From: Escallonia rubra
Lineage: Eukaryota > Streptophyta > Magnoliopsida > Escalloniales > Escalloniaceae
Assembly: GCA_033065855.1 (NCBI GenBank)
Contig: JAVXUO010001474.1
Span: 124,001-188,000, forward strand
Direction: 5' to 3'
DNA length: 64,000 nucleotides
Shown: in pieces, positions 1-10,220 of the stretch
Layout: each line of letters opens with the position of its first letter
Position numbering within the stretch: the stretch's first letter is position 1
The notes under the pieces: generated by a model
Told to the model about the DNA's origin: nothing
Database searches by the model: none
What the model saw: only the letters and a program-made list of their open reading frames with translations
Translations under genes and position numbers: made by a program

Positions 1-125
1 TAGCCCTTAAAAAATGGTTTATAAAACTGAAGGGGAAAAAAAACTAAAATTGTCTGTCAAACGGTAATATTTTTTCCAGCTTTCAAAAGTGAACAAAAAA
101 CTATTTCAACGCTACCTTCATTTTA
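1..125. repeat. Terminus of a T-rich dispersed repeat (family also near 28.5 kb and 53.6 kb)
   Basis: The stretch reads inward from a window edge and carries the words TTTATAAAACTGAAGGGG, CTGTCAAACGG and AACGCTACCTT. Closely related words occur in the same order near 28450-28555 and 53540-53635. This is therefore one end of a dispersed, probably non-autonomous DNA transposon family. The other end lies outside the window, so class and target duplication cannot be judged. Confidence 0.5.
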
Positions 126-253
126 AAGTTTCTAGTCTTTAGTTTTGGATTTTTTTTTAATTTATTTGAGATCCACTTTTCAACTTTTGTTGGAAGCATT
201 TTATGTCTCTTCTTCCCTTCAATCTTCATCACCAACATCTATCACCTAAGAAC

Positions 254-445
254 GGATTAGGATCCCCTGCTGTAACCATGGGTTACAGCAGGGGTGCTGT
301 CCCATTGTTGTGAGGGAGGGAAGAGAGAGAGAGTAACCATGGTTTGCATCCCCTTCTCTCTCTTCCCCCTCTCTCTCTTTCCTCCCTCACAACAATGAGA
401 CAGCACGCTGCTGTAACCATGGGTTACAGCAGGGGATCCTAATCC
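254..445. mobile_element. Foldback MITE, 192 bp, Mutator-type (9-bp target duplication)
   Basis: The two ends are inverted copies of about 65 bp, beginning GGATTAGGATCCCCTGCTG and ending with its complement. Inside each arm sits a smaller palindrome around CCATGG. The element is bordered by an exact 9-bp direct repeat, CCTAAGAAC, at 245-253 and 446-454. A 9-bp duplication is characteristic of the Mutator superfamily. The centre is CT/GA-rich and has no coding capacity, so it must be mobilised in trans. Confidence 0.9.
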
Positions 446-454
446 CCTAAGAAC

Positions 455-2246
455 ATCCGACCACCATACCAATTGACCGCCACCGCAACCACCAACGACT
501 AACACCCTCGAATATCAAACTACAAACATTGCCAACAACTACAGCCACTGACTGTCGATCTACCACCACCACTAATCAACACACTTGAACACTAACCCTA
601 CCAACACCATCAACTAGCATAACTATTGACTATCGCCACCACCACCGGTGACCAGTACCCACAAATACTAAGATTTGGTACAAGTAAATATTGAGTTTAT
701 TTTCAATTTGATGTTTGCTTGGTGCTGAATTTATTCCAAGATTTTACAATAAATTAAATACAAAACCTCGAAGAAAAAAAATTCAAGTCGTAGAAGAGGG
801 ACAATTTGCTGCTATGAATTTTAGGAAAGAGAATCGAAAGTCCCAAGGATTTTGTTAATTGCTTTTAAAATGCGAAAAAGTGAAAAAAAAATTCATACAT
901 ATTTATGCACGCAATTAGCAAATTAAAATTTGGAAGTGCGTCTTCATTTGAAAAAGTTGAGAGCTGATACACGAGAGAGAGTTTCAGGCCAAATAAAGGA
1001 GCAGGTGGTTCAATTCATACAGAAATGCCTAAGAACATTGATGATGGGAATTTACCCCTGCTCATGCGAGTCAAAGGGAGTCTTATGCAGTACTAAATTC
1101 AGCTGAGAAGTCTTTTTTTTTTTGTTTTGCTCCCTCTACTATGTTAGACTTTTGAATTTGATGGCTCCTTGCTTTCGGTTTAGGATATATTGTAGCGGAC
1201 AAGCGATGGACTTGAAGGAAAAAAAATATCATAATGATTTTGGATTGGTTCTATCATCAACCTGAAGGTACATAAGTTCTATCTAGGATTGCAAAAAGTT
1301 TCTCTCAAACGACTTTTATCTTCTAACTCTGATTATGGCCCCATATTTTGATTGCTTAAAGTGTCTTCGAGGTTAGCCCATTTGTAGCCCTGGGCTACTG
1401 TAATCTAAATAAATTGTCCAATGGTAATTTCGTCAAATCATATTAGCAAAACTTCAATAATTTTTGTATAGACACACTTCGAATGCTACTTTTCCTTTTC
1501 ATTATGCACCGAACAAAAATCACACGTAAAGAGTTTCCCATGAAAAAAGAACATTGATGCTCATAGGGAGGTTGAGTTTCATATACATAGCCAATAGATA
1601 AGTTGTAACACTCTCAACTAGATTAGACTAACAAAAAACATGATGTGAGGATACAAATGCTTAAGGGCCTGTACGTTTACACTTTTCGTTTTGTGTATTT
1701 GTATTGTATTTTCGTTTTCAATATTTTCGTATTTAATCACAAATTATGGTTGTGTACTTTTATAATTTTCATCACTTTTTTGTGTCTACCTTTTTCAGTT
1801 GTTTTTGTATGTTTACCGTTTTTATTTCTGTTTTCATTACAATTACAATTATTTTTTCCAGTAACCCTTGCTGCTCCGATCAATGAATCTTTCCTCCCAA
1901 ATCAAGGATGCCAACCGAAACCAAATCAGTGGGGTTCTTTTTTCCAATCATAGAGGATGATTCCCAAATCAGAGAGGATTCCCAAATCATATAAGATGTT
2001 TTTCCCTATTCACACTCTCAATTTCTTTTTCGATCATAACACATCTGTGTGTCTTCTCCCTTTTGCTTCTTCTTCTTCTTCCCCATTGACAAACCAACTC
2101 GGAAGGCTCTTATTTGTCGCATTCCTCCTCCCAAAATTTTCAATGGCAAAACCCTAATCATGCACCCAACACACAGTCACACACATAACATTACTGCGCG
2201 TGTCTGTGTATGTGACGTAGAGAGAGAGAATGAGAGTGAGTTGAAC
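455..2246. other. Intergenic, no gene recognised
   Basis: AT-rich sequence with short A and T runs. A CA/AC-rich patch at 455-660 has no convincing reading frame. T-rich sequence at 1660-1860 resembles transposon termini, but I found no matching opposite end. No exon, RNA gene or conserved protein is recognisable. Confidence 0.5.
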
Positions 2247-2421
2247 CTGCGAGGCCGCCGGTGCTGTCTTGGCTGTCGTCTTCGGAGGAGGAGATGCGCC
2301 AGACGCGGAGGAAGTCGCTGGAGGTGGCGAGGAGGTTAGGCTTTTGGCACTCCTTGTCGGGGACGAAGATGGCCTTGGTGGGGGGGGGGTAGGGGTGCTC
2401 GAAAGAGAGTGTGGGGTCAAA
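2247..2421 (-). pseudogene. Fragment of an LWD1/TTG1-like WD40-repeat protein gene
   Basis: Read on the minus strand from about 2421, the frame gives [12 protein letters not shown] followed by [20 protein letters not shown] and then SDFLRVWRI. This matches the first part of the WD40 proteins LIGHT-REGULATED WD1/2 and, less closely, TTG1, where the conserved block runs [10 protein letters not shown]...[14 protein letters not shown]. Only about 58 codons are present. Sequence on both sides is unrelated to the family, and no WD40 propeller follows. A run of ten C adds one extra proline. The homology stops at CAG followed by GT, like a splice donor. It is a gene relic, probably carried there by a transposon, and is not functional. 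Confidence 0.8.
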
Positions 2422-2424
2422 GCG

Positions 2425-3669
2425 GCCGAGAATCGCGGCCGCCCCACTCGTTATCGACGGTCATCTGAAGCGCGCTCTATTTCGAGAGAAGCAAGCCGAT
2501 GCCTTGCTAGAGCTGAGCGGTGGCGTCGGCCGAGAGCACCCGCTAATCCATTTCGGCGCTGGGTTACACATGGTACCAACACTTGATAGGAGAAAGAGAC
2601 GGTGAAGAGAGAGACAGATGAGGGAAAGGGTGAACATTAGACTTCTGACAAGGAATTCAATTGTCTCGGCAAAAACCGAAAAAGGTGATGTTGTGGATGA
2701 AATCCGGAACTTTGATTCGTGAATAGACCTGCACAACAAATAGACAACACCAGTGACTCGCCGGAGAGATTTTCGGCGAGAAATCTCCGATGGATTTAAT
2801 CTCCAATGCTTAAGTTAGTGTAAACTCTAGATGGATTTAATCTCAATGTAGTTGTAAAATCACTTACCTTTCTTCATTCCCGCATTTTCCTTTAATAGGG
2901 TCTCCCATTAGTGGTTAGTTAATTCCCTCCTAAATGGGGAATTATCAGATTAATGGGAGGTTACCTATGTTAATGAATAATTACACCCCATGAATTTAGG
3001 GGTTACCACCATAATGGATGGTAGAAACAATGCGGAAGATAAATAGCCTCAACTGCTCATTTATTCATGGTTCTGATGCTATCAGATGGTGACATGTGTT
3101 ACCATCTCACATGTGGTACTTCTTACCCATATCAGGTGAAAACACCTTTATTTTTAGCACTATTTGGATTCTGCATCCAAAACGATAAAAGTACAAAAAA
3201 AAAGATCATTTTTTTACCATCATTACAAAATTGCAATACAAAAAGGAGTAAACATATGCCCCCTAAAGTATCAGCAAAACTTGGTGACTTTTTTCTCCCT
3301 CATATTAGTTGCAGATATAAGATTGGTATAAGCTAGCGGCTAAATCTATGATGCTCCAAATATTAAGCTAAGATTTTTAAATTTATGGTTAGATAGTAGT
3401 ACGAGATTCTCGTCATATGTCGTGATGAAATGTCCAGAGTTCATCTTATGAAAAGGCATCCTAAATTTATACAACAATCCCTTTTAATATTAACGTTCAC
3501 ATCTCACCGGTGAGTAAAAACCACTCATACTAAATGATGCATTCTACTTTTTAAAAAGTTGTATTCAGAAGCAACCTATAAAGTACATAACAAAAATTTG
3601 AGAAATTAGGGAAATTAACAGTTGTAAACTTATCTACAAGAAATGAATTTTAAACATTATTATGAGAGA
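2425..3669. other. Intergenic, no gene recognised
   Basis: The first 300 bases are moderately GC-rich and continue the composition of the WD40 relic, but I could not match them to that family. The rest is AT-rich. Short open stretches have neither splice context nor recognisable protein similarity. Confidence 0.45.
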
Positions 3670-3930
3670 GAATTTTTTTTGGCTGCTAACCGAGTTGAAG
3701 GAATCTTCATCCTACCCCCCATATAGTGACAATTAATAGCCGCTAAATATTTCTAGCGACTTTTATTTAATGACACTAAAAAAATACTGCTAAGAATTAT
3801 TGCTGAAAGTGTTAACAGAAAAGCCATTAAAAATATTTAGATACTAAAAATATTTAGATACTATTAATTGTCGCTATATACGGGGTTGGAGAAAGATTCG
3901 TACAATCTGGGTAGCAGCCAAAATTTATTC
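3670..3930. mobile_element. MITE, 261 bp, long inverted repeats, probable Mutator type
   Basis: The left end (GAATTTTTTTTGGCTGCTA...) and right end (...TAGCAGCCAAAATTTATTC) are inverted copies. Similarity extends about 90 bp inward, through TAGTGACAATTAATAG and its complement. The flanks are TATGAGAGA (3661-3669) and TATGAGAAA (3931-3939), a 9-bp target duplication with one mismatch. There is no coding capacity. The arms are more diverged than those of the 254-445 element, so this insertion looks older. Confidence 0.75.
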
Positions 3931-3939
3931 TATGAGAAA

Positions 3940-4799
3940 TTAGAAAATGTTTCGTGCATTGCACGGTCCCTTAGCTAGTTATTCTATAGTTGTTTGAGAT
4001 TGTATAGGTAGGATATTGGTTGAACTTATTCATTGATGTCTTAATTAGTTTTTAAATAACCCTATTAAACCCCCTGTTCCCCCCCCCCCCCGCCCACACC
4101 CTGGGTTGTTTTATTGGTTTTAGTACCAGTAAGAGTCCAAAATATCTACCTTCAATGCCTTAGAATCAAGAACGCTAACACTAAATCGAGGCTTGAACTA
4201 AGTTGCTCTCTTCAAAGCGGTTAGCACCCCAATAAAATGTACTAGTACAATAGGTATCAACGCCCTGACTTTAAGATATAACAGTCGAGCTCTTTTTTTG
4301 TAATTACTCTAAGTTTGTACCACTATGAGAAGTTGAAAGCTTCACCTAGTACCTTTCTTCACCTAGCAAAAAATTGTACCAGTTACTCTCATGGTTTTAA
4401 GTTTGTACATAATTGAAAACACAGGGGCTTGCATGTTTATCAATTTATGAAGATCTACAGCAAAGAAGAAAATCAAATATCTGAATTGAAAATGCAAAAT
4501 AACTCAATATATCTTGACTAGAAAATGAAACACACACACACATATAGAGAGAGTAGCGACCCAATTCACTTCCTCACAATAAGACAATGCCTTCCTTAAA
4601 AGGGTTAGTCATTAGGTACTTTTAAATTCATGGATAAAGTGTTACAAGGTGAATCATAAATTATTTCACATCCGGTGTGTGCCCTTGTATGTGGGTTTAT
4701 TTAAATGGCACCATTAACCTTTATAATAAGACAAGGTGCTTTTTAACCAAAATTTAGTAATTCATTAAATTAATTAGGCCGTGAAAATCTATCATTCAA
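3940..4799. other. Intergenic; upstream region of tRNA-Ile
   Basis: Mostly AT-rich with a run of 13 C at 4079-4091 and a short CA repeat near 4530. No gene is seen. The last bases before the tRNA are AT-rich and include a CAA triplet at 4796-4798, a motif commonly found just upstream of plant tRNA genes. Confidence 0.5.
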
Positions 4800-4873
4800 G
4801 GCCCATTAGCTCAGTTGGTTAGAGCGTCGTGCTAATAACGCGAAGGTCGCAGGTTCGAAACCTGCATGGGCCA
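4800..4873 (+). tRNA. tRNA-Ile (anticodon AAU)
   Basis: The sequence folds into a full cloverleaf. The acceptor stem GGCCCAT (4800-4806) pairs with ATGGGCC (4866-4872), followed by the A discriminator. The D arm is GCTC/GAGC. The anticodon stem TCGTG/CGCGA holds the loop CTAATAA with anticodon AAT at 4834-4836. The T stem GCAGG/CCTGC has loop TTCGAAA. There is no intron and no encoded CCA. A-box and B-box promoter sequences are intact, so it looks functional. It is a cytosolic nuclear tRNA that reads AUU (AUC and AUA after A34-to-inosine editing). Confidence 0.97.
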
Positions 4874-4885
4874 TCTATACCTGCC

Positions 4886-4889
4886 TTTT
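4886..4889 (+). terminator. RNA polymerase III T4 terminator of tRNA-Ile
   Basis: A run of four T begins 13 bases after the mature tRNA 3' end, the usual position and form of a Pol III stop signal. It also lies only 53 bases before the start codon of the next protein gene. Confidence 0.6.
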
Positions 4890-4941
4890 CCCATTTGTTC
4901 ACCATTTTTTTAGCACTTCGCCATTTCCGTTTTTGTCGCCA

Positions 4942-5247
4942 ATGGCTACCTTCACGAATCTCACACTGCTCCTCATCCTCCTCCTCGTCACCCTATTTCA
5001 ACTATCGACCTCCATTCTCGCCGGAAATGCGGGACCAATCCATGTCGCAGGCGGCGGTTTCAGCCGGAATTTGCTAGCTCTCCGAAGGAAAGTCAACCAC
5101 GCCCCGAACTGCGGCGAAATCACGACGAGATCCCAGTGCTCGGCGAAGGCCGAATGCCGTTGGTGCCGCAGCGAGGTGGTGGACGACGCGTGCTTCTCGA
5201 ATCCCGAGGCGTGGCGGCTGCCTTCCCAGGTCTTCTCTTGCGACTAG
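4942..5247 (+). CDS. Small secreted six-cysteine protein, PSI-like cysteine pattern
   Basis: A single-exon frame of 101 residues. The start is the first ATG, in context CCAATGGCT; residues 2-26 are strongly hydrophobic (TNLTLLLILLLVTLFQL), a typical signal peptide, so the protein should enter the secretory pathway. The mature part holds six cysteines in NCGE, QCSAKAECRWC, DDACF and the C-terminal SCD, enough for three disulfides. The spacing of a CxxC step inside CSAKAECRWC recalls the PSI (plexin-semaphorin-integrin) knot. I recall uncharacterised plant proteins of this general form, but I know of no tested function and assign none. The coding part is GC-richer than its surroundings and uninterrupted, as expected for a real gene. 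The start is 68 bp downstream of the tRNA-Ile gene, so its promoter must lie upstream of or across the tRNA. Confidence 0.8.
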   Translation: MATFTNLTLLLILLLVTLFQLSTSILAGNAGPIHVAGGGFSRNLLALRRKVNHAPNCGEITTRSQCSAKAECRWCRSEVVDDACFSNPEAWRLPSQVFSCD

Positions 5248-8200
5248 TTCGTTGTTCAGGTTTTGACTGTTCGTTTTCGCTGTGATTGCGGCCTGTTTTG
5301 TGTTCGTTTGACCGGATTTTTATTTGTTGTACTGGATTTGGTGATCTTTGTTGTTTGTCCAGTGGTTTTGTGGTTCGGTGATTCTGACCTGGATTGAGTT
5401 TGTAAGTTGTACTGGGATTTGAATGTTTTCCTGCTGATGCATCTGTGTTCAATTTTAGGGTTTCAGGAGAAACATTTTGATATCCTCTATACTGCTGGAA
5501 TGTGCATATTGTGAGTTTTTATAACGTGCTGGAGTTGTATTATTGTGCTTATTTGTGTTTGGATTGATGCAACTTTTGTTATGAAGGTTTATGAGTGATC
5601 AGCTTAATTTGCTAATGGTAACTCAAGATGAGATGGCTAATTGTTGTTAGCCTTAAGCTTGTGCCTTTTACATTGCGATGCACACTTGGATATCTGAATG
5701 GACATACTTAGTTTTGTTCATCTGTGTCGTCTAGAGTAGGCAGTTAATTTGGCCTTTTACATTTTTGAACTTAAGGGGGTAGGTTTAGCTTTAGTTTTGT
5801 TAAGGATTTCCTGACCATTAGTCAGTATTGTATACTAGTTGCAAAAAGTCAAACCAACATTATGGAGGAAATGTATGATTACTACAAGTCTGAGCAGTAT
5901 GATGTTCATAGCCAAGATTTTCTTGGGATGCTCCACCTTTGTTATTTTAGTAATATAGCTCAATTTTGCTAGGAGATATTTACGTGGGTGTAGAAATGTG
6001 TGCGCGTTGATTAAGATGTCAACTGCTGCTGCTATCTGCTCAGATTAAAGCTTGTATTGTTTAAAATTTTCAGCATTGAGTGTGTGCGCTGACTAGAGTG
6101 GGAAGCAGAGTTGCTTTCTCCTAAGAAAAATCTTAATTATGTAGCCGTTTATGAATCCATTTTGCTGCATCAAGTGGTTGCAAAGTGGTAAAGAAACAAA
6201 AGTGCCATGAAAATTGTTTTCCAGCATATGGGATTGAAACTCATGAAGCATACTAGTAATGCAAATAGAAGCTATAACATCGAGCTTGGTCATGGCACAT
6301 CAGCTTTGAGGAGTTACTGTTTTCTCCTATCATGAAAGCAATGCTCTTTTTCCCCTGTTGTCTAGCTTGAATGTCTGACACTTAGTTGCAGGAAACTCCT
6401 AATATGGTGACTTTTCTCTCTCGGAAACTCGCTTTTGCGATCCCAAGTTAGGAGCTCCATGGAATCTCGTCCCAAGCTAATATGGGAACTCGATCCCGTT
6501 AGCTGGATAGAGATGCATGGAACAAGTGAGAGAGTACCTTAAAATCAAGCCCTTTTCAACTCAATTCCTTATTTCTCTCTTCCTTCAAGTCCTTAAAGCC
6601 TCATTGTCTGTTGTTGCTGGCCATGTAAACTATACTGAACAAATGATAATACTCTTTATGCATTTATTTACTCAAGACGCTCCCAACCTCAGATTCTTCT
6701 TGGTGCTTACGCTCCCCCGCCCCCGTTCCCGCTCCCGCCCCCGCCCCTGTCCCCGCTTTGTGCAACTAAGGTCTGACAAGCTTGGGTGGAGTCTCATCAG
6801 GAGATACATCCTCTGTTAGCTTGTTAAGAGTGGCTAGAGTGACGAGTTACTGTAATCAAGCCAGCATCTTGTGAGTGAAAACGAAAACCTTTCGTCGGTC
6901 ATGGCTAAAAACAATACCTTTATCTTCTGTGCCAGAAAGATGCAATATAAAAAATATAGGTTAAATGTGTCAAAGGTCTTGTAACTTCGTAGACCACTGA
7001 ACATATTGGATATATGTTTGCTGTTATAATGCTGCACGTACTCTTCAGATATGTATCTATAAAGTAGTGTCATAAGTTCAGAGGTATGTACAGTCTTTTT
7101 ACATATGTCAGGCAGTTTTGTTAATAACTTTAGGGTGCTCTGTAACATCGAGAGCTGGTCTAAAATTACTCATCAAGTAGAAGTTTCGATATATCAAAAA
7201 CAAAGAGAAAGTAAGAGAACAACGTCTCCTCTTCCTGAAAATTGATTAATTCTGGGTTTACAGTTGAGCTTGAAATTGATGAAGAAAACGAAAGCAACAG
7301 GTCGGGGAGCCATATCATAAGTGCTTTTTAATGCATTGCTGGGATGAAATGGCTCTAAAAAATCTTCTCTTGGTGATTGGGGGTACTCGAGCTGCTTGTA
7401 TTGGGTGCCAAGTTTAGGTTTTGCTAATAAGAGTTGCTACAACTAACAGTTACACACTAGCTTCTTGAGAGATTCTTTTGCATCAAAATAAGGTTGAAAT
7501 ATTAAATCATGCAAGTTGCTACAATTAAGAATTATGCACTACCATGAGAATGTTGCAAAAAGGGCCTGGCTTGACTGCAATCTGTCCTATTTCAGTAGTT
7601 CTCTACGAGAGAAAGAGCAAGGATTGCAAATGCTATGCAACCACAGACTCGCTGCGTGTCCTTCCTATCATTTTGTCCCGTGTTGCAAAAGTCTTCAAGA
7701 CGATGTTATGATCTCGGACTTATTATCGGTTTCGTCGTTCACTATGTTTGAGACCTTGTGCAGTTAAGCCATTTTGTTCACATAACAAATGCAGAGCTGG
7801 CTTTCGAAAGAATTCTCTGCCTGCAAAACCATCGTTGAAATAAATGACCCCATCAATTCAATATAACCAGTTTCCAGCGTAATTTATAATATATAATATA
7901 TAATATATAAGAAGATATGTTCAGCTTACAGCATTATGGTTTGGGAAAAAGATCTGTTTTGCAGAAATTCTTGTTCTTATGTTGTGGTCTCAGAAATAGG
8001 TTTTTAACAGTAACGGATTCAGAGATTCTTAGTACTGGTGTTAACTAACGATGATGCTTCAGTGCGACCATGATTGCTTTACTCTGATTAGCACGGTGTA
8101 GTTTCCTCTAACACAACTAGTTAAATTACCCATAATGATTTCCCCCTAAGCATTTTTTTGGTGTCAGGTATGTTATTGCCAATAGTTGCATGTAAAGTAA

Positions 8201-9353
8201 CCTTTTTGTCAGGTTGTTATACAGGGAGATCTACCCCAACATTGATAATGCTTGTGAAGAAGTACATGGAAGTTTGTTCGACTGGAAAAGAATACCCTCA
8301 TCTTATGTCTGTTCTTCGAGTGTGGGGGGATGTGCAACCAGAAACAGGCAGAAATATCAATCGTCGATATTCTTTCTGATATCTGGGTTGCACAGATACC
8401 CAGGCGAGCTTAACAGCTCCTTTGACATTAAAAGTTGCTGTTGGTTCAACAGCTTGGCTGCAGAATGCAAATTTAGTCTATAAGAGGTGGCTAATACCAG
8501 TTATTCGATTCGTGGGATCAGTTTCACCCGGAGAATCTCCAATGCCCCAACCCTGTAAAGTGTTATGGCCGACAGTAGACTGACGAGGGGATGATAGAAT
8601 GAAGGATGCTGCCGTTGCCCAAGCTGCCACCTTGTATCATCTAAACACCATATACCCTTAACTAAAATTGAGCAGTGCTTTTCCTTGCTTCTGGCTTTGA
8701 AAGATGCAGCCAGGAGTGGAGAGTCAGTCCAGGGTATTGGTTACTAATATATAACTGGTATTATGTACTGCTATCAAAAGATCATCAGCTGTATCTGTTT
8801 ACCTGAGGTCCTCACGGTAAATTCTTAGATATTGACATTTGCACTTCATGTTTATTCAGTTGGACTCCAAAATCGCTGTTGAAACATTTGATATTGGCGT
8901 GCTGCTTGTCACTTAGGCCGACGAAATGCAGGAATTTTCTAGCTCTCTCCTCCCCTTTTTGTCTGTCAAATAGCTTCTTGCTGTGTCTTTTCGATTCAAA
9001 GGACGCTATCCCTCAATTTAATACCAAGGTAGAGTATCCATGTCATCTTCAACCATTTTGGATTCCACAGCTTCAACTTCAAAGTCACCCCAAAGACCTT
9101 CTCAGTAAGGAGGGAGAGGGGGGGGGGGGGGAGAGAGAGAGAGAGAGTTGCAGAATGAACTGTTCACATTACCTCTTCTATGGAATTGAAAAATCAGGAC
9201 AGTACACATAACCAGAAGGTGAACAATTTTCTGAGCTTCCTCCATCTAAAATTGAGCGCATTTGTTCAATTCACTCTCTCTCAGGACTCTAAACTCAGAA
9301 TTACAACAACAACAACAACAACAAATACAAAAGGGAAAAGGAAAATAGATTTA
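5248..9353. other. Long intergenic region; no confident gene
   Basis: The part just after 5248 is TG-rich and probably 3' untranslated sequence of the small secreted-protein gene. The rest is ordinary AT-rich DNA. A CCCCCGC-type low-complexity patch lies at 6710-6755. A stretch at 8160-8480 stays open in two plus frames, but neither translation resembles a family I know. No RNA gene or target-site-flanked transposon was found. Confidence 0.45.
9118..9147. repeat. Homopurine tract: G14 followed by (GA)8
   Basis: Fourteen G (9118-9131) run directly into eight GA dinucleotides. It lies about 200 bases downstream of the phosphatase stop codon. A short ACA triplet repeat follows at about 9304-9322. 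Such homopurine runs can adopt G-quadruplex or H-DNA forms and are length-polymorphic. Confidence 0.85.
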
Positions 9354-10220
9354 CTACAATTCAACCTTCTTCCCTTCCTCACAAACCTCACCAAGGTAAT
9401 GCTTAACAGCATCCCTCATATCCTCAAACCCATCACACCCCTCAAAGAACTCAATCAACCTCCCTAGCTCCCTATCCTCGAGATCCTCTGTAAAGGGCCT
9501 GACCGGAATCGCATTCTCCGGCTGTAACGCAAACGAATTCGGGTTGTCGTCAACGATCACCACATTTCCCAACTCCCTTCCTAAACCAGACAAGTCCTTC
9601 ACGAACTTCCCATCAACCTCCCTGCACGAATCCCGATACAGCCGGTGCGAAATCACCCCCTTCTTATCAACCCTGTCCAAGACCAATGATGCATATTGCT
9701 CGATCCCAGCAGTAAACACCACCACCTCAAATTTCTTAGCAAGGAATGCAAGGAATTCTTCGATCAACGGCCGCTTTAAGACGTAGAAATCGACCCTCTC
9801 GCCGTCTATCACTGGCCGGACGATAAAATCGTACTTTTCCGGTGGAGGGTCTGGCTTTGAATGCACCAATGTCTCATCAAGGTCAAGAAAGACGGTTTTT
9901 TTCATAGGCGGGTACACAGGTGGGAGGGTTTTGGTGGCGAAGAGCGGTCGCCTGACATCCGGCGAGTGTTCGGCGGCGACCTTGTTGAGGAACTGGTAGC
10001 CCTTTTTCCGCGGGGTTCTTTTGGGGGTTCCAATCTTGACCAGCTTGTTGAAGATCTTCACGAGGCGGCGGTGGCAAATGTGGATTGACTTGTTGAAGGA
10101 GGCCACCACGACGGAGGCGGCTTTCTTGATGGGCGACCTCTTGCGGCGGCGCTGGTGGTGGTGGTTTTTCCGGTCCTTGACGGATTTTGTTGGGGTTCTC
10201 TTGATGATTCTTGACACCAT
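9354..10220 (-). CDS. FCP1/SCP-type (NLI-interacting factor-like) phosphatase
   Basis: An intronless 288-residue protein. The first ~80 residues are strongly basic (KRTPTKSVKDRKNHHHQRRR), as in a nuclear-targeting region. The FCP1-homology phosphatase domain spans about 107-275. The signature FLDLDETLVH has the two catalytic aspartates D113 and D115; the second HAD motif is VVFTAG around T170, the motif III lysine lies in KFVKDLSG (about K208), and the acidic motif is VIVDDNP (D224, D225). All residues needed for the phospho-aspartate mechanism are present. Relatives dephosphorylate phosphoserine/threonine, including on the RNA polymerase II C-terminal domain; the substrate here is unknown. 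There is no BRCT domain, so it is SCP-like rather than a CPL/FCP1 protein. The start is the first ATG, preceded by a pyrimidine-rich leader at 10221-10340 typical of a plant 5' UTR. Confidence 0.93.
   Translation of the reverse strand: MVSRIIKRTPTKSVKDRKNHHHQRRRKRSPIKKAASVVVASFNKSIHICHRRLVKIFNKLVKIGTPKRTPRKKGYQFLNKVAAEHSPDVRRPLFATKTLPPVYPPMKKTVFLDLDETLVHSKPDPPPEKYDFIVRPVIDGERVDFYVLKRPLIEEFLAFLAKKFEVVVFTAGIEQYASLVLDRVDKKGVISHRLYRDSCREVDGKFVKDLSGLGRELGNVVIVDDNPNSFALQPENAIPVRPFTEDLEDRELGRLIEFFEGCDGFEDMRDAVKHYLGEVCEEGKKVEL

Noticed and set aside
8158-8483. Two overlapping open stretches as possible exons
   Set aside because: Neither translation resembles a known family, start and splice context are poor, and two frames cannot both be coding.
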